From the NCBI GenBank assembly GCA_022705265.1, contig JAKJEU010000005.1, positions 1 to 20,705 on the forward strand: a stretch of 20,705 bases of DNA. Reading direction: 5' to 3'. Within the stretch, counting starts at the first letter, position 1, and each line of letters starts with the position of its first letter. This DNA is from Pseudomonadota bacterium (lineage in GTDB: Bacteria; Pseudomonadota; Alphaproteobacteria; JAKJEU01). The position numbers and the translations under genes were made by a program. Of this stretch, positions 1 through 7,805 are shown piece after piece. The notes beneath the pieces are model-generated. The model did no database searches, was not told the origin of the DNA, and saw only the letters and a list, made by a program, of their open reading frames with translations.

Positions 1-69
1 TACTTTTTCTTCGTCTTCTACTGTTAAAACAGGAACAATTCCAAGTTGTTCAATTTTTTGTAAAATCAT
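1..69 (-). CDS. eda: KDPG aldolase, N-terminal fragment (runs off the window)
   Basis: Only the first 23 codons are present, from the ATG at 69 to the window edge. The peptide reads MILQKIEQLGIVPVLTVEDE and then EKV. The I-V-P-V-L core followed by an acidic stretch matches the first beta strand of bacterial 2-dehydro-3-deoxyphosphogluconate / 4-hydroxy-2-oxoglutarate aldolases, which cleave KDPG to pyruvate and glyceraldehyde 3-phosphate in the Entner-Doudoroff route. A GGAG Shine-Dalgarno lies 9 nt before the ATG, inside the last codons of the upstream ABC-F gene, whose stop is 4 bp away, so the two genes are probably co-transcribed. The catalytic Lys and Glu lie outside the window, so the assignment rests on a short stretch. 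Confidence 0.6.
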   Translation of the reverse strand, partial: MILQKIEQLGIVPVLTVEDEEKV

Positions 70-73
70 ATTT

Positions 74-1870
74 TTAAGCTCCGTTCAAAGTTAACCATTT
101 TTCTTCAAGTTCGTTTAATTTTTCAATCGTGTTTGCATATTCCGCCTGTATCTTATCATTATAAGATATTGAAAGCTTTTCTTCTAGCATTGTTTTTAAT
201 TTTTCTAATTCTTCGATTTCTTTTTCAACCTTTGAAATAGTGTTTTTAGGCAAGGATTTAGGTTTTATTTTAACCTCTTTTTTCACCTTTTCCTTTTTTT
301 CTTCATCATCATTGCGGTTTAAAATAATCTCTTTGTAATCGTCAATGCTTCCTTCAAATTCCTTGCAAGAACCGTTTTCAACTAACCAAAGACGATCTGA
401 TACAAGTTCTATCATGCTTAAATCGTGGGTGATAAGGATAACGGCGCCTTCGTAATTGTTCAAAGCTTCGGTTAAGGCTTCTCTTGAATCAATGTCAAGG
501 TGGTTTGTTGGTTCGTCAAGGATAAGGATATGAGGAGCATCTTTTGTAATGATTGATAATTCAAGTCTTGCTTTTTCTCCACCAGAAAGATTTTTTACCA
601 AAGTTACCGCTTTTTCCGCTTGTAAACCAAATCGTCCAAGATGGTTTCTTACCTCTGTTTCCTTTGCTTTTGGCATAAGAGAAGACAAAATTTCATATGG
701 AGTTTTTTCAACATCCAAAAATTCAATCATATGTTGAGCAAAATAAGCAACTTTAAGTTTGTTTGATTTATCCATTTCCCCAGATAATAATTGCAAATTG
801 TCGGATAAAACCTTTGCCAAAGTTGATTTACCATTACCGTTTGCACCGATTATAGCAATGCGGTCATCTTGGTCAAGTCTTAGGTTTATGTTTCTTATGA
901 TAACTTTTTCGCCATATCCTGCGTTTGCTTTTGACAAAGTTAAAAGCGGAGGAGGAAGTGGGAGAGGGGACGGAAAATCAAAACTTATGCTGAAATCTTT
1001 TGGCAAAGTTGGTGCGTCGCCAAGTTTTTCAAGCATTTTAATTCTTGATTGAGCTTGTTTTGCTTTGCTTGCCTTATATCTGAAACGGTCGATAAAAGAT
1101 TGAAGATGCTTTCGTTTGGTTTCAAATTTCAAAGCCTCTGATTGCAATAATTCCAATTTTAAAGCTTTGTTTTTTATATAAGAATCGTAATTACCACCAT
1201 AAGTTTCGATTTTTAAATTTTCGATACTTATTATTTTGTTGCAAATGTCGTTAAGAATGTTTTTATCGTGGCTGATGATTACTGTGGTTGTTGGATTTCT
1301 TTTCATAAAATTGGTAAACCAAACAGTGGTTTCAAGGTCAAGATGGTTTGTCGGTTCGTCAAGCAATAATAAGTCGGCTCTTTGAAATAAAGTTCCTGCT
1401 AACGAGGCTCTTACTCTCCAACCACCTGAAAATTCGGATAATTTTTTTGATTGGTCTTCAAAACTGAAACCAAGTCCTGATAAAATTTTCCCAGCCCGAG
1501 CGGTCGCAGAACCAGCCTCAATCGCGTTTAATTGTTCGTAAATTTCACTTAATTTTAACGGGTCGGTTTCGTTTTTAAGCTTTTCGTTAAGTGTTGTTAA
1601 TTCTTTATCCTTGCTTAAAACAAAATCGATTAAATTTAATTCGGTGTCATCAATTTCTTGTTCTTGGGTTAATATTTTTAAACTGTTATTTTTCTTAATT
1701 TCACCGCTGTCAAGAGCAATGTTGCCCAATATAAGATTAAAAAGCGTGGTTTTACCAGAGCCGTTAAGCCCCACAAATCCAATTTTTTGTCCTTTTGAAA
1801 TTGAAACACAAGCATTGTCAAAAATAACCCTTTGACCTATGCGATAACTTAGGTTTTCTATATCTATCAT
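74..1870 (-). CDS. yheS: ABC-F family ATPase, YheS type
   Basis: 598 aa with two ABC ATPase domains and no membrane segments, the layout of ABC-F proteins, which act on ribosomes rather than as transporters. Domain 1 has Walker A GLNGSGKTT (residues 34-42), a signature SGGWRVRASLA and Walker B LLLLDEPTNHLD. Domain 2 has GANGNGKST, LSGGEKARL and ILILDEPTNHLD. The linker between them contains IDRFRYKASKAKQAQSRIKM, very close to the YheS linker, and the signature of domain 1 is also YheS-like. The last ~70 residues are Lys/Glu-rich and look like a coiled coil, as in Uup and YheS. The family gates or rescues translating ribosomes; the exact role of YheS is poorly defined, and an antibiotic-protection role is not indicated. 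It is followed 4 bp later by the KDPG aldolase gene. No strong Shine-Dalgarno precedes the ATG at 1870. Confidence 0.9.
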   Translation of the reverse strand: MIDIENLSYRIGQRVIFDNACVSISKGQKIGFVGLNGSGKTTLFNLILGNIALDSGEIKKNNSLKILTQEQEIDDTELNLIDFVLSKDKELTTLNEKLKNETDPLKLSEIYEQLNAIEAGSATARAGKILSGLGFSFEDQSKKLSEFSGGWRVRASLAGTLFQRADLLLLDEPTNHLDLETTVWFTNFMKRNPTTTVIISHDKNILNDICNKIISIENLKIETYGGNYDSYIKNKALKLELLQSEALKFETKRKHLQSFIDRFRYKASKAKQAQSRIKMLEKLGDAPTLPKDFSISFDFPSPLPLPPPLLTLSKANAGYGEKVIIRNINLRLDQDDRIAIIGANGNGKSTLAKVLSDNLQLLSGEMDKSNKLKVAYFAQHMIEFLDVEKTPYEILSSLMPKAKETEVRNHLGRFGLQAEKAVTLVKNLSGGEKARLELSIITKDAPHILILDEPTNHLDIDSREALTEALNNYEGAVILITHDLSMIELVSDRLWLVENGSCKEFEGSIDDYKEIILNRNDDEEKKEKVKKEVKIKPKSLPKNTISKVEKEIEELEKLKTMLEEKLSISYNDKIQAEYANTIEKLNELEEKWLTLNGA

Positions 1871-1954
1871 CTTTTTTAATTAATTGCTTTTTATTCGTTA
1901 ATTTGTTAATTTCGATTATATCCATAAAATATTTTTAAGGAAAGAACAAATAAA

Positions 1955-2500
1955 ATGAAGAAGATTTTTTTATCATTATTAATAATAGGAGCTTTTATAA
2001 TGGGCGATGTTAAGGCAGAAGCCAAAGATTTAGAAAATACAATTTTATTGCAATTAAAGGACGGAGTCGTGGAAATTGAAATGTTCCCTGATGTTGCTCC
2101 TAATCATGTTGCAAGAATTAAACAACTCGTAAGACAAAAGTTTTATGACGGACTTAAATTCCACAGAGTAATCGAAGGTTTTATGGCTCAAACTGGCGAT
2201 CCTGATGGAAATGGAACTGGTGGTTCTGGTAAATTTTTGAACGCTGAATTTAATAAAATGCCTCATAAAAGGGGTACGGTTTCTATGGCAAGAGCTATGA
2301 ACCCTAATAGTGCGGATAGCCAATTTTTCATTTGTTTTGAAAATGCAAATTTCTTAGACGGTCAATATACAGTTTGGGGTCAAGTTGTAAGCGGTATGGA
2401 ATTTGTTGATAAAATTAAAAAAGGTGACGAAAGAAATAATGGTTCTGTTGTCAACCCTGATAAAATTATCACTATGAGAGTCGCTGCTGATGTGAAATAA
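1955..2500 (+). CDS. ppiA: Exported cyclophilin-type peptidyl-prolyl cis-trans isomerase
   Basis: 181 aa. Residues 1-21 form a Sec signal peptide: MKK, a hydrophobic core LSLLIIGAFIM and a likely cleavage after VKA, so it should act in the periplasm on proline bonds of folding proteins. The cyclophilin core follows: FHRVIEGFMAQTGDPDGNGT, with R71 at the catalytic Arg position, then MARAMNPNSADSQFFICF and the YTVWGQV strand. Length and gap pattern fit the compact bacterial PpiA/PpiB type. It is transcribed alone, divergent from the ABC-F gene (84 bp between starts), and ends at a strong terminator shared with the convergent block. An AAGGA lies about 13 nt before the ATG, which is far for a Shine-Dalgarno. 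The choice between ppiA and ppiB rests only on the signal peptide. Confidence 0.92.
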   Translation: MKKIFLSLLIIGAFIMGDVKAEAKDLENTILLQLKDGVVEIEMFPDVAPNHVARIKQLVRQKFYDGLKFHRVIEGFMAQTGDPDGNGTGGSGKFLNAEFNKMPHKRGTVSMARAMNPNSADSQFFICFENANFLDGQYTVWGQVVSGMEFVDKIKKGDERNNGSVVNPDKIITMRVAADVK

Positions 2501-2523
2501 TTGTTGGCAGGTTTTCAATAATT

Positions 2524-2558
2524 AAAAAGAGGGGTAAATTTATTATCCCTCTTTTTTT
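2524..2558. terminator. Bidirectional rho-independent terminator
   Basis: A 10-bp stem, AAAAAGAGGG (2524-2533) with CCCTCTTTTT (2547-2556), encloses a 13-nt loop. A T run on the plus side and an A run on the other make it work in both directions. It sits between the convergent cyclophilin gene and the basic-protein gene. Confidence 0.85.
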
Positions 2559-2580
2559 ATTAACTTGTTTTTTATTTATT

Positions 2581-2955
2581 TTATAAAGTGTGTTGTGGAG
2601 CCATCATTCTTATTCTGATTGAATTTTTCATTCTTACCTTTTTAGGTGTGATAGCATCAGAAATAGTTTTTGATTTTTCAGCAATAACTTTAACGCTTTG
2701 TAAACCAGAACGCAAAGGAGTAATGTTATTAAATTTATTTGTTTTGTTATCAACATTATTATCGTTGATTTTCTTTAAATCATCCTGTCTTTTTTTAATT
2801 ACAGCATTCTTTAAAATTGCAATATTAGGCAAAACAATATTTTTTGTTTTATATTGTTCATAAACTTTAAGTCTAGCTTTTCTTCTTTGAAGAGCTAAGG
2901 CTTGAACTTTTTTCAATCCGGTTTGTATTTGTCTTATACTGATTGTTCTTGCCAT
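2581..2955 (-). CDS. Small, strongly basic protein of unknown function
   Basis: 124 aa from the ATG at 2955, which I chose because AAGGTG lies 6 nt upstream; the GTG at 2964 is part of that Shine-Dalgarno, not a start. I do not recognise the family. It is rich in Lys and Arg throughout, for example QRRKARLKVYEQYK near the N-terminus and KKVRMKNSIRIRMM near the C-terminus, with an Asn-rich middle (NDNNVDNKTNKFNN). There is no signal peptide, membrane segment or Cys/His cluster. The charge would suit nucleic-acid or ribosome binding, but that is a guess. It lies 72 bp downstream of the HNH-type gene on the same strand and shares the terminator at 2524-2558, so it is probably the last gene of that block. 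It does not look like a typical acidic nuclease immunity protein. Confidence 0.6.
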   Translation of the reverse strand: MARTISIRQIQTGLKKVQALALQRRKARLKVYEQYKTKNIVLPNIAILKNAVIKKRQDDLKKINDNNVDNKTNKFNNITPLRSGLQSVKVIAEKSKTISDAITPKKVRMKNSIRIRMMAPQHTL

Positions 2956-3027
2956 TTTTATCACCTTAAATAAAATAGTGTATCTGTTAATGATAACTTA
3001 AACTTTAATTAATTTCAAGTTTAATGC

Positions 3028-3972
3028 TTATCTTCCTTGGTTATTTTTTGCTCTTTCAATTGCATATCTCATCGCCGTTTTTTCTTTGGTATCAAATTTA
3101 TCTTTTTTTATTTCATCATAATTTGAAAATACTCCGATTTTGCTTGGTTCAAAATCGTTGTTTTGAGTTCTTTGTTTAATATCAGCCGAAACATCAGAAG
3201 CCTCTTTTATAGCTTTGCTTAATAATTCTTCGCTGGACAAAGGCTTATGTTCTTTGCCAACTTGTTTTAATAATTCAGCCTTTTTTTCAATATTTTTATC
3301 AGTAAGATAAACAGGGCCGACAGGCCATGCAATATACATAGTCATAGTTTTATTATTGTTTTTAAGATAAATCCCGAAATCATGTTCGTTAAATGGTCTA
3401 TCGCTGTCTCTATTTGCTTTTGGTTCTACTTTTGCTTTTGCTTCGTTGATTTGTTTATCCATAAAAGCATGGAAAAAGTCATCGCCACTTTCTTCACCTT
3501 CTTTTACAAGTAGGAGGTTTGATGGGTGGTTGTGTTTAATCCCCAATTTTTCGGTAAAAAACCTTGGAAATTTATGATGAACGGTGTAACCATTAGGTGT
3601 AACGCCTTTTTCCTTCATGGTTTTTATTTGTTCGTCGCTCATGCCTTTTGCTTTGAGGTCGATGATGGTGTTTTCATCGCTTGCAATTTGTTTAACAAAT
3701 AAATTTCTTGCAGAATATTTTTCGATTTTAGCACCAATAGCATTAAATTCCTTTTGGAATTCGTTGCTTATCATTTCTCTTATTTTGTCTTTTTTCTCGT
3801 AACTTACTAAACTTTTTCCTGTTTTTTGGTCAACAAAGGCATAATTTAAAAAGTCGTCAGTAGTTATTCCTTTATATTGAGGCTTAGACAATACAGAGCT
3901 AAGCTTTTTCATGTGGTTTCTTTTGATATGTTTTACGGCGCTTGAAGTGCTGTATTCCGACAAAATTCTCAT
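3028..3972 (-). CDS. HNH-type nuclease-like protein, copy 1 (5' end uncertain)
   Basis: 314 aa from the first ATG (3972). The centre holds GVTPNGYTVHHKFPRFF with H132-H133, then N..NLLLV, then EESGDDFFHAFMDKQINE. This His-His...Asn-Leu...His spacing resembles the beta-beta-alpha metal (HNH/endonuclease VII-like) fold of bacterial nuclease domains. A second block, AWPVGPVYLTD, follows about 70 residues later. The same blocks occur in the same order in the neighbouring gene (4392-5324), so the two are paralogues; this copy has a different N-terminal half. There is no signal peptide, membrane helix or recognisable secretion domain. The ATG at 3972 has no Shine-Dalgarno, and the frame is open upstream to 4353, so the real protein is probably longer. 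Substrate and role are unknown: a toxin or effector, or an accessory nuclease, are both possible. Confidence 0.65.
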   Translation of the reverse strand: MRILSEYSTSSAVKHIKRNHMKKLSSVLSKPQYKGITTDDFLNYAFVDQKTGKSLVSYEKKDKIREMISNEFQKEFNAIGAKIEKYSARNLFVKQIASDENTIIDLKAKGMSDEQIKTMKEKGVTPNGYTVHHKFPRFFTEKLGIKHNHPSNLLLVKEGEESGDDFFHAFMDKQINEAKAKVEPKANRDSDRPFNEHDFGIYLKNNNKTMTMYIAWPVGPVYLTDKNIEKKAELLKQVGKEHKPLSSEELLSKAIKEASDVSADIKQRTQNNDFEPSKIGVFSNYDEIKKDKFDTKEKTAMRYAIERAKNNQGR

Positions 3973-4353
3973 TTTTTCGTTTTTATTGACATTAAGACCG
4001 ATTTCAAATTTTATATAAGCGGTGTCGTTATGTTTTTTTACGATATCCTCATAAGAAACATTTTTTAAAATTTCACCAAGTTTTTCAACATTATAGTTTA
4101 AGTAAGAATCGGTAATCTTGTCAGGAGCCGAGCTAGGAGTCGGATTTTGGTTTTCATTAGGTAGATTTGGAACATTTCCATTACCAAACCTTTTATCGCC
4201 AGCATATTTTTGGGTGATGGTTTCGGTATATTGAATAAGTTTTCTTCGTCCCGAACGGTTATTTATACCGGTATTATTTGAATTAAAGTTATTATGTATA
4301 GCAACCTCGCTTTCTTTGATTCTGGGACGATATATATTTAGTATATAATAATA
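3973..4353 (-). other. Open 5' extension of HNH-type copy 1, no standard start codon
   Basis: Reading upstream from the ATG at 3972 in the same frame, there is no stop until TAG at 4354-4356, that is 127 open codons. The translation looks coding: a low-complexity linker with NENQNPTPSSAPDK, then YIKFEIGLNVNKNEK just before the ATG, faintly like VEFEISLHHKTKKEF of the paralogue. No in-frame ATG, GTG or TTG occurs. The best initiation context is ATA at 4297-4299, with GAGG 5 nt upstream (4305-4308), which would give about 423 aa. Alternatives are an ATG-to-ATA mutation, a frameshift near 4330-4376, or a decayed 5' end. Confidence 0.5.
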
Positions 4354-4391
4354 CTATATTTTATTATTTTCAACATAATTTTAGACAAAAA

Positions 4392-5324
4392 TCACATAGC
4401 TATTTGACTTTTTATTCTTGCCATATTAAAGTTACCTAATTGAGGTAATTTGATATGTGCATTTTTAAGATTTAAATTTTGTTTTTTAAGACGAACTTTG
4501 TATGAAGGTAATATTTCCGAAGCCTCATTATTTGTGGTTTTTATTTTATTTATTACGGAATTTGAATATTCTTCACCTTTGCTTTTCTTTATTTCTGCAA
4601 ATATTGGTTCTTGTTCTTTTGTTAAATAAACATTGCCGTTTAGCCAAGGAATAGTTATTTTGAATTTTTTACCAGTTTTTTCAAGATATTTAGCAAGGTC
4701 AGTCATATTGCTTAAACCTGCTTTTTCGGATTTATTAAGTCTTTCAATTTCTTCGTTAACTTGTTTATCCATAAAACGGTGGACATCATCATCACCTCGT
4801 TCTTGTGTTTCGTTAACAAGGGTAAGATTTTTAAAATTATTGTAATCAGCACCCATTTCGTCTTTAAAAGCTCGTGGAAACTTATGATGTACCGACCAAC
4901 CGTTAGGAGTTATTCCTTTTTCCTTCATCTTTTTGATTTCTTTTTCGGAAAAGCCCTTAGCCATAAGTTCATCATGGCAAGTTTCGCCAATAAATTTTAT
5001 AAATTGAGAGCGTTTATGTGATGAAAATTCTTTTTTTGTTTTATGGTGCAAGCTTATCTCAAACTCGACAAGAGTGTAATTGTTTAAAGTTGATAAAATT
5101 TTTGCATATTCAGGGTCGTTTTCAATTCCTTTTTTAGGAGGGATATAAGGAGTTTGGCTTATAATTGTTTTTGCAGTATCTTTCGTATATCCAAGTTTTA
5201 CATCAGAATATTTGATAGGGGCAGGGAGAGTTTTATTCGTCTCTTTTTTCTTTGACGAATTCTTTTTCGCAGGGTACTTTGAATAAGAACCAAAATCATC
5301 TAATCCAATTAAATCAGTTGCCAT
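4392..5324 (-). CDS. HNH-type nuclease-like protein, copy 2
   Basis: 310 aa from the ATG at 5324, chosen because GGGAGA lies 7 nt upstream; the ATG at 5339 overlaps that Shine-Dalgarno. The core is GITPNGWSVHHKFPRAF with H146-H147, then NNFKNLTLV, then ERGDDDVHRFMDKQVNE, and later PWLNGNVYLTKEQ. All these blocks are shared with copy 1, and the stretch KGFSEKEIKKMKEKG before the core parallels KGMSDEQIKTMKEKG there. The fold is most like HNH/endonuclease VII-type nuclease domains of bacterial toxins, judged only from motif spacing. The N-terminal ~45 residues are Lys/Ser-rich and look disordered; the C-terminus is basic. There is no export signal. It is the first gene of a probable three-gene block, 38 bp ahead of the open frame of copy 1. 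Confidence 0.75.
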   Translation of the reverse strand: MATDLIGLDDFGSYSKYPAKKNSSKKKETNKTLPAPIKYSDVKLGYTKDTAKTIISQTPYIPPKKGIENDPEYAKILSTLNNYTLVEFEISLHHKTKKEFSSHKRSQFIKFIGETCHDELMAKGFSEKEIKKMKEKGITPNGWSVHHKFPRAFKDEMGADYNNFKNLTLVNETQERGDDDVHRFMDKQVNEEIERLNKSEKAGLSNMTDLAKYLEKTGKKFKITIPWLNGNVYLTKEQEPIFAEIKKSKGEEYSNSVINKIKTTNNEASEILPSYKVRLKKQNLNLKNAHIKLPQLGNFNMARIKSQIAM

Positions 5325-5363
5325 AATAATATCTCCCATATTTTTTAAGAGTAATATTTAAAT

Positions 5364-5393
5364 ATATAATATCACTTTGAAAAATAAAAACAA
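5364..5393 (-). promoter_or_regulatory. Candidate sigma-70-type promoter of the HNH block
   Basis: On the minus strand, TTGTTT (5393-5388) is followed after 18 nt by TTATAT (5369-5364). The start codon at 5324 is about 40 nt further on. Both hexamers are imperfect, and the region is so AT-rich that chance matches are likely. Confidence 0.3.
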
Positions 5394-5472
5394 TAAAAAT
5401 ATAGACAAAAGAAAATAAAAAAATTGACGAAAATAGATTATGCCTTTTGCTTTATTTGAATTTCAATAATAT

Positions 5473-5500
5473 CTTGTTAATTTTTTATTAAGAATATAAT
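5473..5500 (+). promoter_or_regulatory. Candidate promoter giving a nearly leaderless mRNA
   Basis: A perfect TATAAT (5495-5500) lies with CTTGTT/TTGTTA 15-16 nt upstream (5473-5479). Transcription would start near 5507, about 3 nt before the ATG at 5510. This agrees with the absence of any Shine-Dalgarno before that ATG. Confidence 0.45.
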
Positions 5501-5509
5501 ATGTGATTT

Positions 5510-7804
5510 ATGGAAATATTACTTAATTTTGGAATGTATGAATATATATTTATCTCAGCAATTTTATTAATTTGCTGTGGTGTTTTTTTTGCACTTTATT
5601 TAAAATATAAAAGGATTTTAAGCCAAAATATTTTTTACGAAAAATTGGTGGAATACGGCGGGCTTTGTTATTTCGTATTTTATAACAATGGTTTTGAATG
5701 TTCGAAACAACTTGCTCTTTTACTTACTCTTGAAAAGGGAATTTCTTCGTCTTTTGAGGATGTTTTAAGCCGATTTAATGATGTTGATGGTGTTTTGCTT
5801 ACAAACGCAAGTAGCGGTGATAATATTTCGCTTGAAATTAAAACAAAGGGCGATGTTTGGTTAAGGATAAAATCAAGAATTTTTTATAATGATAATGACG
5901 AGATTTTTGCAAGAGTTTTATATTTTGAAAATATAACCTCTGATAAGGCGGTTTTTGATGAAATTTCAGATTTTGGGAAACAAAAACTAGGTGAAAGCCA
6001 AATATTACAAGGTGCTATTGATGTGATTCCTTATCCTGTATTTATAAGGGACGAAAATCTTAATATAATATATTGTAACGAATATTATGTAAAATCGACG
6101 GGGGCTTTGAATAAAAGACGAGCTATAACCAGCAAAACCGAGCCTTTAAGCGGTGAAGGAGTGATGGAGGCAAGATCTTTGTCCGCAGCGGTAAGAAAGT
6201 CAAAAGCAATGTTGAAAAGACTTTGTAAAGGGCTTGGCGAAAGCGGTTACGAAGAAAAAATTATAACTGAGGTTCCGTTTTCATATGAAGAAAAGCTTTA
6301 TACTCTTGGATATTTTGATAATGAAAATGATGTTAATGATTTTGATAAGCTTGGTGATGATGTTTATTTAAAAGTTTTGGATTTGCAAAATGTTGGTTTT
6401 GCTTATTTTACTGATGATTTATCCATTCAAAATTATAATGAAACCTTTATGTCTTTGTGGCAGTTTGAAGAGGATTTTTTAAAACAAAAGCCTTCTTATG
6501 TAAATGTTTTAGAAAAACTTTATAATAAAAAAACTATGCCTTTGTCAAAGTCTTTTGAAGAGATGAAAAAAAATGATTTGGAAATGTTTAAAAACAAAGG
6601 AATGTATGTTGACCAAATTGTGCTTTCTAATGGTGCTCATATAAATCGTATTTTCATAAATAATATAAAGAAGGGGATTGTCATAATTTATAAAGATATT
6701 ACCGAAGAATTGATAAATAAAAAACAATTAGCAAGCAATGAAAATAATATTAGTTTGTCGGTAATTAATAATTTAAACGAAGGTATTGCTATTTTTGGCG
6801 CTAATAAAACGCTTAAAATATATAACGATGCTTTTGTTAATCTTTGGAAAATGGATAAAGACTTTTTGGAAAGTTCTCCTTTGGTTACCGAGGTTTTTGA
6901 ACATAAAAAGAATTTTTTCACCGAACATGGCAATTGGCACAAAGCAAGGGAAAGTTTGCTTTCCGTTATTGACGGTGAAAGCATTATTGTCGAACTTGGC
7001 CTTAATAAGGCTTATGAGATTTCGGGAACTTTGCTTAAAGATGGCGGAATTATGATTACTTATAATGATATTTCTGATGTGATGATTGAAAAGAATAAAA
7101 GTTTGGAATTAAAGCAAAGTCTTGATATCAGAAATAAGTTATTGTCGGAATTTGTTTTTGAAACCAAAAATTCGATAAAAAAGAATATTGCTTTTTTAAA
7201 TAATTTTAATTACGACTTAAAGCTTGAAGGCGAAAAGAGTAAAATGCTACTTTCCATGGTAGAAGAGCTTTCAAAATTAAGGGATAATATTTCTTCGACA
7301 ATTGATTTGGTCAATATTGATGCTTCTTTTTCCTATGTTACGCCAGAGGTTGTTGATGTAAAAAATCTTATGTTGTCGGTTTTTGATTTTGTAAAGGCAA
7401 GGATTAATCAAAAGCAAATAGATGTTGATTTTAATTGTCCAAGTAATATTGATTGGATAACCATTGATGAAAAGCAAATAAAACATCTTTTGTTGTTCAT
7501 ATTTGATAGCATAATCACAAATGTATATAACAATGCAAAAGTAATTATAGGTATTTCAAAAATAAGAAAAAGCGACATAGCAGAGGTTAATCAAGGATAT
7601 CTTAAAGACGAACTTTATCTTGTTATATCTTTTGATATAAGAGGTGATTTTATAAAAGAAAGTTTTGACATTAATAATTTAAAACAAGTAACCAATGCTT
7701 TTGGCGTAAATAATATTATTGTTAAAAAGATATTAAAAACTTTTGAAGGGTTTTTTATTGAAGAAAAAAATTCTTTAAAAATCTGTCTTCCATATCATAA
7801 ATAA
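5510..7804 (+). CDS. divL: DivL-like multi-PAS histidine-kinase homologue, probable pseudokinase
   Basis: 764 aa. One N-terminal membrane helix (about residues 11-30, YIFISAILLICCGVFFALYL) anchors a cytoplasmic protein with several PAS domains. The last two share YN..F..LW..  .DFL, typical of PAS-7 repeats in alphaproteobacterial DivL-type proteins. A dimerisation helix follows with SEFVFETKNSIKK; here F550 stands where a kinase has His and Caulobacter DivL (769 aa, recalled) has Tyr550. The C-terminal ATPase region (about 640-760) is degenerate: no DxGxG motif, an unusual N box, and GVNNIIVKKI in place of GLGLAIVKK. It therefore probably neither autophosphorylates nor binds ATP normally. In Caulobacter, DivL links DivK to CckA in cell-cycle control without needing kinase activity, and a similar scaffold role is inferred here. 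It lies alone between divergent and convergent genes; tsaE is not adjacent. Confidence 0.65.
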   Translation: MEILLNFGMYEYIFISAILLICCGVFFALYLKYKRILSQNIFYEKLVEYGGLCYFVFYNNGFECSKQLALLLTLEKGISSSFEDVLSRFNDVDGVLLTNASSGDNISLEIKTKGDVWLRIKSRIFYNDNDEIFARVLYFENITSDKAVFDEISDFGKQKLGESQILQGAIDVIPYPVFIRDENLNIIYCNEYYVKSTGALNKRRAITSKTEPLSGEGVMEARSLSAAVRKSKAMLKRLCKGLGESGYEEKIITEVPFSYEEKLYTLGYFDNENDVNDFDKLGDDVYLKVLDLQNVGFAYFTDDLSIQNYNETFMSLWQFEEDFLKQKPSYVNVLEKLYNKKTMPLSKSFEEMKKNDLEMFKNKGMYVDQIVLSNGAHINRIFINNIKKGIVIIYKDITEELINKKQLASNENNISLSVINNLNEGIAIFGANKTLKIYNDAFVNLWKMDKDFLESSPLVTEVFEHKKNFFTEHGNWHKARESLLSVIDGESIIVELGLNKAYEISGTLLKDGGIMITYNDISDVMIEKNKSLELKQSLDIRNKLLSEFVFETKNSIKKNIAFLNNFNYDLKLEGEKSKMLLSMVEELSKLRDNISSTIDLVNIDASFSYVTPEVVDVKNLMLSVFDFVKARINQKQIDVDFNCPSNIDWITIDEKQIKHLLLFIFDSIITNVYNNAKVIIGISKIRKSDIAEVNQGYLKDELYLVISFDIRGDFIKESFDINNLKQVTNAFGVNNIIVKKILKTFEGFFIEEKNSLKICLPYHK

Positions 7805-7805
7805 C

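Noticed and set aside
759..1052. Plus-strand open frame inside the ABC-F gene
   Set aside because: It is opposite a strongly conserved ATPase gene, lacks a ribosome binding site and its translation has no recognisable features; other long antisense frames (e.g. 17374-17769) were rejected likewise.
2962..2964. GTG as start of the small basic protein
   Set aside because: It lies inside the AAGGTG ribosome binding site of the ATG at 2955.
4374..4376. ATG on the minus strand just upstream of the open extension of copy 1
   Set aside because: It is in a different frame, reaches a stop after 12 codons and has no Shine-Dalgarno; usable only if a frameshift is assumed.
2581..5339. Mobile element or prophage remnant carrying the HNH genes
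   Set aside because: No integrase, transposase, terminal repeats or tRNA target flank the block, and base composition looks like the surroundings.
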